Shown here: in pieces, positions 34,766-42,313 of the stretch
How the letters are laid out: every line of letters begins with the position of its first letter
Numbering within the stretch: position 1 is the first letter of the stretch
NCBI RefSeq assembly: GCF_005222705.1
Contig: NZ_STGF01000002.1
Span: 186,001 to 250,000 of the forward strand
Reading direction: 5' to 3'
Length of the DNA: 64,000 nt
Source of the DNA: Paenibacillus sp. SY21-1
GTDB lineage: Bacteria > Bacillota > Bacilli > Paenibacillales > Paenibacillaceae
Position numbers and translations under genes: made by a program
Notes under the pieces: model-generated
Told to the model about the DNA's origin: nothing
What the model saw: only the letters and a program-made list of their open reading frames with translations
Databases searched by the model: none

Positions 34766-35841
34766 GCTTCATCCTCCTCGCTCTGCCTCACCAATGCCTC
34801 GGAGCAATGGCTGGGCACGATGCGTATATGCGGAAACTGCCGATGCAAACGGCACAGCCGCTCAAAGGTATCCTTGTACTTGCCGTAATCCGGCATGATC
34901 ATCCGCGCTGCAGGATGCGGCAAGCGGCGCTCGCGATAAGCCCTGCTTGACCATACCGCGTCCGCGCACAAGAAATACGCCCCTGAAGACGTGCCCAAAA
35001 ACAAACCGATTTGTCCCGCAGCATGGCCCGGAATGTCGACCGCAATCAAGCTGCCATCGCCGAATAAATCGTATCCTTCGGCAAAGGGAAAGCTTGCCGG
35101 GAGCTTGCAAGACGCAGACTCCTCTATATACAGCGAGCGCCCTTCCAGATCGTCCGGCAGCAGCCCCGGCAAGTGGGCCGCTTTGACAGAGGCCAGGGGA
35201 CCGAGATGCTTGACGGCCTCATACGCTTCTCGCTTGTAAAGGAGACGGGCATAAGGAAAATCGCGCAGGCCTGCCGTATGGTCCGCATGAAAATGCGATA
35301 AAACGACATACCCGATATCCTTGGCGCTTATGCCCATCCGATTAAGCTGTTCAATCGCGCTGTCCCGTTCACTGAACGTCACAGGAGTAACCATGCGGTA
35401 CAGACGCGCGGGAAAGCGGTTCGTCTCCTCCAGAAAGCGCGAGGAATATCCCGTATCATACAAGATCAGCCCGTGCTGAGGGTGGCTAATTAATGCAAAG
35501 CCAGCGGGGAACGGAACCGCCCTCAGCGTTCCGCCGCGGAGCGTCAAGCATTCGGGATGAAGGCAATAGCCGGCTGAAAACAGCCGCAGCTCCAATCCGA
35601 TGCTTGCATTGCCTGGCGCGTAGCCTTGCGGCTGTCGCCCGCCTGCTTCTGCGCGTGCCGCTTCCTTGCTTGCATTGCCTGGCGCGTAGCCTTGCGGCTG
35701 TCGCCCGCCTGCTTCTGCCCGTGCCGCTTCCATGCTTGAAGCGCCAGCGCGCTCCTCTTCTAATTCCTTGCCGGCAAGCGGACTAGCTTCACCGATCGCA
35801 GCCGCGTTTACCGTTATTTTTTTGCTCATCGTATTCATCAT
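34762..35841 (-). CDS. Metallo-beta-lactamase-fold hydrolase (lactonase-like) with duplicated N-terminal segment
   Basis: A 359-residue MBL-fold enzyme. The zinc motif HFHADH (about residue 205) and later His/Asp ligands (PGHAAGQIG and SHC near the end) are present. The core, from about residue 90, resembles AiiA/AttM-type quorum lactonases. The first 85 residues are unusual and low-complexity. They contain EAARAEAGGRQPQGYAPGNA twice in tandem, due to a 66-bp duplication. The natural substrate is unknown; in this operon a lactone or thioester intermediate is plausible. It overlaps the next gene by four bases. Confidence 0.8.
   Translation of the reverse strand: MMNTMSKKITVNAAAIGEASPLAGKELEEERAGASSMEAARAEAGGRQPQGYAPGNASKEAARAEAGGRQPQGYAPGNASIGLELRLFSAGYCLHPECLTLRGGTLRAVPFPAGFALISHPQHGLILYDTGYSSRFLEETNRFPARLYRMVTPVTFSERDSAIEQLNRMGISAKDIGYVVLSHFHADHTAGLRDFPYARLLYKREAYEAVKHLGPLASVKAAHLPGLLPDDLEGRSLYIEESASCKLPASFPFAEGYDLFGDGSLIAVDIPGHAAGQIGLFLGTSSGAYFLCADAVWSSRAYRERRLPHPAARMIMPDYGKYKDTFERLCRLHRQFPHIRIVPSHCSEALVRQSEEDEA
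35604..35735. repeat. 66-bp in-frame tandem duplication within the hydrolase gene
   Basis: Positions 35604-35669 and 35670-35735 are nearly identical, with only a couple of substitutions. They encode two 22-residue copies rich in A, E, G and R. The near identity suggests a recent event. Confidence 0.9.
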
Positions 35842-35911
35842 CCCGGCATCCTTTATCGTAATCGCTTCGCATCGTCACCTGCATGCAGCCTGATTGCTGC
35901 ATGCTAGACAT

Positions 35912-36913
35912 TTACAAGCGCCCCTCCATTGTCCACCATTTCGCAAAAGCGGCCAGCCCCTCTTGCAGATTGACCATCGGAACGTAACCCAGCCGCTCCT
36001 GCGCCAGCGAAATATCCAGCGTCTGGCTCCTGCCCAATACGCCGATCGAATAGCGGGTAAGCTGCGGCTCGCCCAGCGCCGGCAGCAGCCGGTGGCTCCA
36101 TTCCGTCAGCGCCGCAGCGCCGTACGCAACCGGATAAGGAATGCTCCTTGTCCTGAGCGGAATGTCCATCATTGCGAACAGCTCCCGCAGCACATGACTA
36201 AGGATGACGGGCTCTCCGTTCGTAATGTTGTAAGCCAGCCCCAGCGCTTCCTCCGGCGCCTTCCATCCAAGCAGCATCGCATCCACAACATTGTCTACAT
36301 ACGTTAAGTCGAGTTTGACGCTGCCGCCGTTGATTAGCGGAATACCCCGCGTATCGTTCGCACGCAGCAGCCTAGGAAGCAAGGTCTGATCATAGGGGCC
36401 AAAAATAGCGCGGGGACGCAAAATAAGAGCGGGCACTCCCTCCGCAAAGGCTTGAAAAACAGCCTGCTCAGCCAGCAGCTTTGTCGCCGCATACGCATTC
36501 ACCTGCTTAGAGGGGAGCGGGTCATCCTCGCGAACGGCTAGCCGGTCATGGCGGCCGTCAAAGTAGATGCTTGGCGTTGAAATATGAATAAGCCGCCGTA
36601 CCCCATGCCTCCGGCAGCCCGCAATGACATGCCTGGTTCCGGCTACATTGGTGGCGGCGAAATCAGCGTACGCCCCCCAAGGCGAAGACAGCGCTCCGCA
36701 ATGGAATACAGCGTCTTGCCCCGCACAGGCCTCAATGACGGACCACTCATCGCTTAAATCGGCGCGAGCGAACCGGATGCCCCCGGCCTCCAGCCTCTCG
36801 CCTTCTGCCTGATTGCGCCCCATTCCGGTCACCCGCCAGCCCATCCGGTTTAGGCGCATGCATACATGCCGGCCCAAAAAACCGGTTGCTCCCGTTACCA
36901 GCGCCTTCGTCAT
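35912..36913 (-). CDS. NAD(P)-dependent epimerase/dehydratase-family reductase (3-beta-HSD/OleD-like)
   Basis: A 333-residue extended SDR. It has the N-terminal Rossmann motif TGATGFLGRHV, catalytic Y-x-x-x-K in AYAATKLLAEQ (about residue 145) and an upstream Ser/Thr (HISTPSIYF). The style fits the 3-beta-hydroxysteroid dehydrogenase/OleD group, which reduces 2-alkyl-3-ketoacids after a thiolase-type condensation. A KAS III enzyme lies in the same operon, so a 3-oxo to 3-hydroxy reduction is a reasonable guess. The ATG overlaps the ATP-grasp stop by four bases. A 70-bp gap separates it from the hydrolase gene downstream. Confidence 0.82.
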   Translation of the reverse strand: MTKALVTGATGFLGRHVCMRLNRMGWRVTGMGRNQAEGERLEAGGIRFARADLSDEWSVIEACAGQDAVFHCGALSSPWGAYADFAATNVAGTRHVIAGCRRHGVRRLIHISTPSIYFDGRHDRLAVREDDPLPSKQVNAYAATKLLAEQAVFQAFAEGVPALILRPRAIFGPYDQTLLPRLLRANDTRGIPLINGGSVKLDLTYVDNVVDAMLLGWKAPEEALGLAYNITNGEPVILSHVLRELFAMMDIPLRTRSIPYPVAYGAAALTEWSHRLLPALGEPQLTRYSIGVLGRSQTLDISLAQERLGYVPMVNLQEGLAAFAKWWTMEGRL

Positions 36914-38130
36914 GCATCACCATTCCATTCCATATCGATTGTGGCAGCCTCCGCGAGCGAAATGCCGTGACGGCGGCCCGTCCGCCAAAGCTCCAGCAGG
37001 ACGCGCAGCTGCTCAAAGGCCGGCTTCATATCCTTGCGGCTGAACACGACATCGCGCGCTGAAGCGATCGCCTTTAGCCAGCCGCCAAAACCGCCGTTCC
37101 CGCTCCAGCCTGCGGCAAGCATGGCTGCCGTCAGCATGCTGCGGGAGGCTTGCTCCGGCACAAGCATTCTCCCCGCGTCTCTCAGCGCGTCGGGCTGAAG
37201 AAACGCCTGCGCCAGCCGCCCGTCCGCGCCGAACAAATGGATGCCGCTCGTGGCGCGCGGATTGCATTCGAGCGCATACAGCTCCCCGTCCTCCGCCTCG
37301 ATAAAATCAAAGGCGATTTGCCCCGTGAAGCCAATCGCTTGGACGAGCGTACGCACCCAGCGCAGCGCCCCTTCATGCTCGGTCGGCTCAAAGTAAACGG
37401 TCGCGCCTTGCCCGACTCTGTAGCGGCATGGATATGCCGTATGCGCAACCAGCTCGCCCTCGTATGCAAGGCTGTAGGTGCATAGATGCCGCCCGTAAAT
37501 ACGACGCTGGGCAAGCCACGGCGCTGCCGGAGACAGGGCGGACAACACCTCCGCCAGCCTCCGCTGCTTCCCGGGCGACGTACAGGCTTTGTCCACAAAC
37601 AGCACACGCGATGCAAAACGCGAGTAAGCCGGCTTCATAACAATTTCCTCGTCAAGCTGCTCCCCTCCTGCATAGGCCAGCCACTGCTCCCTTGTCTGAA
37701 TGAGCGTCGATGGCGGAACAGACAGTCCCAACCGCGCTGCCAGCCTGACAAATCTCCATTTGTCATGCAGCTCTCCCAACTGCTCGAGCGGGGCTGCCCA
37801 TACCTTGCAATGCCTGCCCAGCCTTACCAGCCCGTAGGCGACATAAAATATTTCCTCGCAGGTAGGAATGAACACGTCAACCCGCTCATCTACCACTATC
37901 GTTTCTACAGCCGCGAGAAAGGCTTCTTTATCCTCATTCGGCGCCGGAACCCGGAAGTTCCGCTCCACCGCCCGCGAGACGCGGCATAGGTGGTAGCGTG
38001 CGCTCTCTGCAACGAGCACCCGATGTCCGGCCGCATGCAAGGCGCGCGCCAGTTCAAGCGTACACGGCGCGCGACCTCCGGTAAGCAGCACCGTCATCCC
38101 GCCGCTAACGGACGATGCCTTAATAGACAA
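36910..38130 (-). CDS. ATP-grasp domain protein
   Basis: A 406-residue ATP-grasp ligase-type protein. It has a Rossmann-like pre-ATP-grasp domain (VLLTGGRAPCTLELARAL, about 14-31), a central ATP-binding region (EEIVMKPAYSRFASRV, about 165-180) and the Mg-binding end motif YALECNPRATSGIHLF (about 290-305). ATP-grasp enzymes join a carboxylate to an amine, thiol or phosphate through acyl phosphate; the substrate here is unknown. The start is TTG at 38130 with GGAGGGATG inside the end of the KAS III gene, giving an 11-base overlap. Confidence 0.82.
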   Translation of the reverse strand: MSIKASSVSGGMTVLLTGGRAPCTLELARALHAAGHRVLVAESARYHLCRVSRAVERNFRVPAPNEDKEAFLAAVETIVVDERVDVFIPTCEEIFYVAYGLVRLGRHCKVWAAPLEQLGELHDKWRFVRLAARLGLSVPPSTLIQTREQWLAYAGGEQLDEEIVMKPAYSRFASRVLFVDKACTSPGKQRRLAEVLSALSPAAPWLAQRRIYGRHLCTYSLAYEGELVAHTAYPCRYRVGQGATVYFEPTEHEGALRWVRTLVQAIGFTGQIAFDFIEAEDGELYALECNPRATSGIHLFGADGRLAQAFLQPDALRDAGRMLVPEQASRSMLTAAMLAAGWSGNGGFGGWLKAIASARDVVFSRKDMKPAFEQLRVLLELWRTGRRHGISLAEAATIDMEWNGDA

Positions 38131-39118
38131 GAATCATCCCTCCAAGCGACAGTCCTGCGGCCGTCCCGATCAGCAGCACCCGATCGCCGCGCCGAACCTT
38201 TCCTTGACGCACCGCCTCATGCAGACCCATCGGAATGGAAGCGGCGATCGTATTGCCATGGTCTGGCGTTATATAGATCAGCTGCTCTTTGCTTATGCCC
38301 AGTTTTTTTCTCATCAGCCGCATAGCCATCGCGCTTCCTTGATGCGGAATAACGGCGTTGAAATCCCCCATGTTCAGTCCGTAGGGCTCCAGCAGCTCGT
38401 CCACAAAGCCTGGAAGCAGCTTTGAGGCCATTTTAAAAATCGCTTGCCCGTTCATATGAAACAAAAAATCCGTTTCCGTCTGCGAATTGTGCTCGCGCGG
38501 ATGAATGCGCGTACCGCCGCCCCGTATTTCCGATAGCCGCGCCCCCTTGCTATAGGTGCGAATCGATGCTCCGACGATTGCCGACTCCTCCTGCTCCGAG
38601 GGTCCAATGATGACCGCCGCAGCTCCGTCTCCGAACAAAGCCGCGCTTTCCTTCTCGCTCCAGTTCAAGCCTACCGACGCAATCTCGCTCGATACGAGCA
38701 TCACGTAACGGTAGCGCCCCGCCTCCACCAGATAGGACATCAGGTCAAGCCCAACCAGAAAGCTGATGCAGGTCGCATCGATGTCAAAGGACGGGATGCC
38801 CGACATTTCCCCGCCCAGCTCCCGATGGATGAGCGAGGCTGTACTTGGAAGCGCTTGCTCCCGAGTGCCGCTTGTACAGACCAGGCAATCGATTTCCGTA
38901 AAATCCAGCCCCGCTTCCGCGAGTGCGGCCTCCGCCGCTCTTGCTCCCATATAAGAGGCGCTTTCTCCCTCTCCCGCAAAATGGCGAATCGCCACGTCGG
39001 TCGTCCTGCGAACCCAGCCTCGCGGCGTCCCGAGCCTTGCATCCATTTCCTCATCCGTCACCGTACGACTTGGCATATATTTGCCGGTAGCTATTATTTT
39101 GACGCGCCTCGCCTGCAT
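38120..39118 (-). CDS. 3-oxoacyl-ACP synthase III (KAS III/OleA-like)
   Basis: A thiolase-fold condensing enzyme of about 332 residues. The catalytic triad of the FabH class is visible: Cys in DIDATCISFLVG, His in VIPHQGSAMA and Asn in DHGNTIAAS. It is not linked to other fatty-acid synthesis genes, so it is probably dedicated to a specialised pathway. OleA-type head-to-head condensation and FabH-type priming are both possible. An ORF start at 39172 is rejected in favour of the ATG at 39118, which has GGAGGAATAGTC directly before it. It heads the seven-gene operon, preceded only by a tiny ORF. Confidence 0.87.
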   Translation of the reverse strand: MQARRVKIIATGKYMPSRTVTDEEMDARLGTPRGWVRRTTDVAIRHFAGEGESASYMGARAAEAALAEAGLDFTEIDCLVCTSGTREQALPSTASLIHRELGGEMSGIPSFDIDATCISFLVGLDLMSYLVEAGRYRYVMLVSSEIASVGLNWSEKESAALFGDGAAAVIIGPSEQEESAIVGASIRTYSKGARLSEIRGGGTRIHPREHNSQTETDFLFHMNGQAIFKMASKLLPGFVDELLEPYGLNMGDFNAVIPHQGSAMAMRLMRKKLGISKEQLIYITPDHGNTIAASIPMGLHEAVRQGKVRRGDRVLLIGTAAGLSLGGMILVY

Positions 39119-39134
39119 GACTATTCCTCCGCAT

Positions 39135-39218
39135 TCACATACAATTGGCAGCCGCCCATAATGGCGGAGCATAGGTTACGATCCGTTTTTTCAGCACTCT
39201 CCCTAATTCGACAAACAT
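39135..39218 (-). CDS. Possible 27-codon leader or small-protein ORF upstream of the KAS III gene
   Basis: The ATG at 39218 is preceded by AAAAGGGG with a 7-nt spacer. The frame encodes 27 residues, starting MFVELGRVLKKRIVTY and ending PPLWAAANCM. It stops 16 bp before the KAS III ATG, so the two would be translationally coupled. There is a cationic middle and a hydrophobic C-terminal part, but no signal peptide. It may be a leader peptide, a small protein of the operon, or chance. Confidence 0.3.
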   Translation of the reverse strand: MFVELGRVLKKRIVTYAPPLWAAANCM

Positions 39219-39252
39219 CGCAAGTCCCCTTTTCCCGGACGCATAAAAATTA

Positions 39253-39282
39253 TTGACAGGGCAACAAATCAAATGATACATT
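39253..39282 (+). promoter_or_regulatory. Promoter of the ABC exporter / GntR operon
   Basis: A consensus TTGACA (39253-39258) is followed after 18 bp by TACATT (39277-39282), with an extended TG at 39274-39275. The start site would lie within the operator at 39281-39303. Confidence 0.65.
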
Positions 39283-39303
39283 GTGCATATACAATATGCA
39301 CAA
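39281..39303. promoter_or_regulatory. Palindromic operator, probably for the GntR/YtrA-like repressor
   Basis: TTGTGCATA (39281-39289) and TATGCACAA (39295-39303) form a perfect 9-bp inverted repeat with a 5-bp spacer. It overlaps the end of the -10 and the start site. The operon encodes a YtrA-subfamily GntR regulator as its last gene, so autoregulation through this site is likely. Confidence 0.7.
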
Positions 39304-39324
39304 TTATGAAACGGAGGGTGCCCC

Positions 39325-40179
39325 ATGCTGGCATTGGAAGTCAAACATGTAAGCAAAACATACAAAAATTTTAAGCTGCACAACATTTCCTTTCAATTGG
39401 AGAAAGGTTACATTATGGGGTTTATCGGAGCCAACGGCGCCGGCAAAACGACGACCATCAAATCGATTTTAAATTTGGTTCGCATCGATAGCGGCGAGAT
39501 CCGCGTCATGGGCAAGGATCTGATCAAACACGAAGTCGAATTGAAGCAAGAGCTTGGCTCCGCATTCGGAGACATCGACTTCTATACCCGCAGCAAAATA
39601 AAAACGTTAACGAACGTGATTAAAACCTTTTACCGCCATTGGGACGATGAAGCCTACTACGCTTATTTGAAAAAATTCAACCTGGACGAAAACAAAAAAA
39701 TTGCAGAGCTTTCCACCGGAATGAAGGTCAAATACAATCTGGCCCTCGCGCTGTCGCATGGCGCCAAACTGCTTATCCTTGACGAGCCGACCAGCGGACT
39801 TGATCCCGTAGCCAGAGATCAGCTGCTCGATATTTTTCGGGAGCTGGTGCAGGATGGCGAAATAAGCATTCTATTTTCCACTCATATTACATCCGACTTG
39901 GAGAAATGCGCCGATTATATTACCTATATCGATAACGGACGTGTGATTAACTCTGCGGAAAAAGAAGAATTCATCGATACTTATCGTCTGGTCAACGGGA
40001 AAGAAAGCCAGCTCGCATTGCTCAAAGACAAATTAATATCCTATAAGCAGAATTCCTTTGGCTTCACGGGTTTAATTCATGCGAGCGATTTGGACCCCGC
40101 CCTGGATGTGGCTACGGCCATGCCTAATTTGGAGGAAATCATGATCTATTGCTCAAAGAAGGAGAGTACGCATGTATAA
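39325..40179 (+). CDS. ABC exporter ATP-binding protein (YtrB/BcrA type)
   Basis: A 284-residue ABC ATPase. It has Walker A GANGAGKTT, a signature of the form LSTGMKVKYNLALAL, Walker B LLILDEPTSGLD and the H-loop STHITSD. A C-terminal tail (about 220-284) is typical of BcrA/YtrB exporter ATPases. It is co-transcribed with an ABC-2 permease (8-bp overlap) and a GntR regulator, the layout of ytrAB-like systems that respond to cell-wall-active or cationic compounds. The exported substrate is unknown. ACGGAGGGTG precedes the ATG. Confidence 0.9.
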   Translation: MLALEVKHVSKTYKNFKLHNISFQLEKGYIMGFIGANGAGKTTTIKSILNLVRIDSGEIRVMGKDLIKHEVELKQELGSAFGDIDFYTRSKIKTLTNVIKTFYRHWDDEAYYAYLKKFNLDENKKIAELSTGMKVKYNLALALSHGAKLLILDEPTSGLDPVARDQLLDIFRELVQDGEISILFSTHITSDLEKCADYITYIDNGRVINSAEKEEFIDTYRLVNGKESQLALLKDKLISYKQNSFGFTGLIHASDLDPALDVATAMPNLEEIMIYCSKKESTHV

Positions 40180-40825
40180 ACTATTAATGAAAGAATTAAA
40201 ATTAGGCGTGAATCCATTCTTTTATGCGATGCCGTTTTTAACCGGCGCCTTGATGCTCATCCCCGCTTGGTTATACTTTCTTGTCTGTCTCTATTTTTGC
40301 TTTATTACCATCCCGAATATGTTTGCCGGATACAAAACGCAGAACGATTTGATTTTTACCGGCATTTTGCCTGTCACCAAAAAAGACATGGTTAAAGCAA
40401 AAATAGCGGTCGTTGTGTTTTTGGAATTGATGCATATTGGTATTGCCATGATCTACGGCGCAATTAGCGTTCACTTGTATCCGAATTTGACCTATTATTT
40501 CTTCAAGCCTACGTTTGGCTTCTGGGGACTAAGCTTCGTCATGCTGGCAATCTTTAATCTTATTTTTATATCCATCTACTATAAAACGGCGTACAAATAC
40601 GGCGCAGCGACGGTAGCCTCCATTACAGCCGCCATCCTGTTTGCCGGAAGCGCGGAATGGATCGGCATTCAGAATTCATATGTGTTTAACCTGTTTAAAG
40701 GAGACGGCGCCGACAATCTTGCGATTCATCTAGCCATACTCGCAGCAGGCATTGCCATATTTGCGCTATTCGTGATTTTCGCTTATCATATTGCCATAAA
40801 ACGGTTTGAGAAAGTGGAAATTTAA
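40172..40825 (+). CDS. ABC-2 type permease of the exporter
   Basis: A 217-residue integral membrane protein with about six hydrophobic segments and short loops, the size of compact ABC-2 permeases. The N-terminus MYKLLMKELKLG is typical of this group. It overlaps the ATPase gene by eight bases and the regulator gene by one (TAATG). It forms the channel for the ATPase encoded upstream. Confidence 0.85.
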   Translation: MYKLLMKELKLGVNPFFYAMPFLTGALMLIPAWLYFLVCLYFCFITIPNMFAGYKTQNDLIFTGILPVTKKDMVKAKIAVVVFLELMHIGIAMIYGAISVHLYPNLTYYFFKPTFGFWGLSFVMLAIFNLIFISIYYKTAYKYGAATVASITAAILFAGSAEWIGIQNSYVFNLFKGDGADNLAIHLAILAAGIAIFALFVIFAYHIAIKRFEKVEI

Positions 40826-41190
40826 TGAACATCGCTATTTCGAATACATCGGATACGCCAATCTACCAGCAGCTTTTTGAACAAATCAGCTCACAAATTT
40901 TTAAAGGCGAGCTACACAGCGGATACAGCCTGCCCCCAATAAGACAAGCGGCAACCGAGCTGCGCGTCAGCATTATTACGGTCAAAAAAGCGTGGGAGGA
41001 GCTTGAACGGCTAGGTCTGATCTATACCGTCACCGGCAAGGGCTGCTTTGTAGCCGAGCTTTCCCCGGAAGAAATGCTCCGAAAGCGCAATGACTTGCTT
41101 CTCAAGCAAATGGAAATGGACATCTCCTACTACAAGTCCTTTGGACTGACGGCAGATGAAATTGTCGAGCTGCTCAGGAAAATCTATTAA
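40825..41190 (+). CDS. GntR-family repressor, YtrA subfamily
   Basis: A 121-residue regulator. A winged helix-turn-helix (about 10-75) with PIYQQLFEQISSQIFKG and LPPIRQAATELRVS is followed by only a short dimerisation tail (about 76-121), as in YtrA. It probably represses its own operon by binding the palindrome at 39281-39303 and is released on envelope stress or drug exposure. The ATG overlaps the permease stop by one base. Confidence 0.9.
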   Translation: MNIAISNTSDTPIYQQLFEQISSQIFKGELHSGYSLPPIRQAATELRVSIITVKKAWEELERLGLIYTVTGKGCFVAELSPEEMLRKRNDLLLKQMEMDISYYKSFGLTADEIVELLRKIY

Positions 41191-41210
41191 AATGAACAAC
41201 ACAACATCAA

Positions 41211-41256
41211 ACCACGTGCGGCGGAGAAGCGTCCCGCAGAGCGTGGTTATTTTTTT
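41211..41256 (+). terminator. Terminator of the exporter operon
   Basis: accacg (41211-41216) pairs with cgtggt (about 41242-41247), with an inner GC-rich stem, followed by a run of seven T. Confidence 0.8.
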
Positions 41257-41302
41257 GCTCGAGAATAAGCTTCTCCCGCCCCGCCGCCTGTTTTCTGCTT
41301 GG

Positions 41303-42196
41303 TTATGTGTGGCTTGCAGGCTTGGATAGAGATTCGAAATAGCCTGCAACAACCTCGCGAAAATCCAACGCGGCCGGCGAAAAGTAGCGGCTTCTGTGCC
41401 ATAATAAAGCGATTTCCCGCGCCAGACCCTCATTTTCCGCATGCAGATATCGAATGCGCTCCCGCAGAAGCCTCGCGGTGCTTGGAATAAAAGCGATCCC
41501 GATTTCTTCCTCGACAAGCGCAAGCAGCCTTGCAGGCTCGTCCCCCTCGTACACATATTTAGGTTGGAAGGCAGCCGCTTCGCATATTGCGTCCACAAGA
41601 TCGCGAGTGCCGTAGCCTTTTTTCACGCCAACGAACGTTTCATCCCTTAGCTCCGACAAGGATACGCTGCTTCGGCCCGCCAGCCGATGGCTCTGGGGTA
41701 CGGCGATCAGGATAGGGTCATGAAATACGATTTGGCATTCGATGTCAGCGCCTTGCGCAGGAGGCGAAGCCAGACAATAATCAACCTCCCCTCGGTGAAG
41801 AAGCCTGATCATTTCATGCGTGGTCAGCATTTGGACATGGAACTGGATGTGAGGCTGCTTTTGCCGGTAAGCGCGAAGAATAGGGGGTAAAGTGCTTGCG
41901 GTGGTGACAGCCAGCTCGAGCGTGCCATATTCCGGACGGGACATATCCTCAAGCTCCTGCCTACCCTGCTCCAGCTCAAACAAGGCTCTCTCCGCGCGAG
42001 GAAGAAACTTGCTGCCGAACTCATTCAAGCGCAGCTTTCTCCCGGTCCGATCAAAAAGAGGCACGCCGAGATTCTCCTCCAAGCGTTGAATCGTTTTGCT
42101 TAACGACGATTGCGTAACATGCAAGCTCAGCGCCGCCTCGGTCATATGCTCCAGACGAGCTACCGCTATAAAATATTTCAACTGCAGAAGCTCCAT
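41303..42196 (-). CDS. LysR-family transcriptional regulator
   Basis: A 297-residue LysR regulator. The N-terminal winged helix-turn-helix (about 1-60) reads AALSLHVTQSSLSKTIQRLE, and the effector-binding domain (about 88-290) follows. The ATG at 42196 has AGAGGTG upstream and gives the normal LysR N-terminus (MELLQLKYF). An earlier ATG at 42214 is less likely. It is divergent from an MFS exporter gene across 117 bp, and LysR proteins usually regulate such a neighbour. Confidence 0.92.
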   Translation of the reverse strand: MELLQLKYFIAVARLEHMTEAALSLHVTQSSLSKTIQRLEENLGVPLFDRTGRKLRLNEFGSKFLPRAERALFELEQGRQELEDMSRPEYGTLELAVTTASTLPPILRAYRQKQPHIQFHVQMLTTHEMIRLLHRGEVDYCLASPPAQGADIECQIVFHDPILIAVPQSHRLAGRSSVSLSELRDETFVGVKKGYGTRDLVDAICEAAAFQPKYVYEGDEPARLLALVEEEIGIAFIPSTARLLRERIRYLHAENEGLAREIALLWHRSRYFSPAALDFREVVAGYFESLSKPASHT

Positions 42197-42249
42197 TCTA
42201 CACCTCTCATTCATTCCTTCAAATTCATGTAATCATAACATAAAATGCG

Positions 42250-42279
42250 TTGGAATAAATAAGCGAGATCCACTATGAT
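42250..42279 (+). promoter_or_regulatory. Promoter of the MFS transporter gene
   Basis: TTGGAA (42250-42255), an 18-bp spacer and TATGAT (42274-42279), all within the LysR/MFS divergent region. Confidence 0.5.
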
Positions 42280-42313
42280 GACTGTACTACCCTACTTGTA
42301 CGGAGGACTGCCC

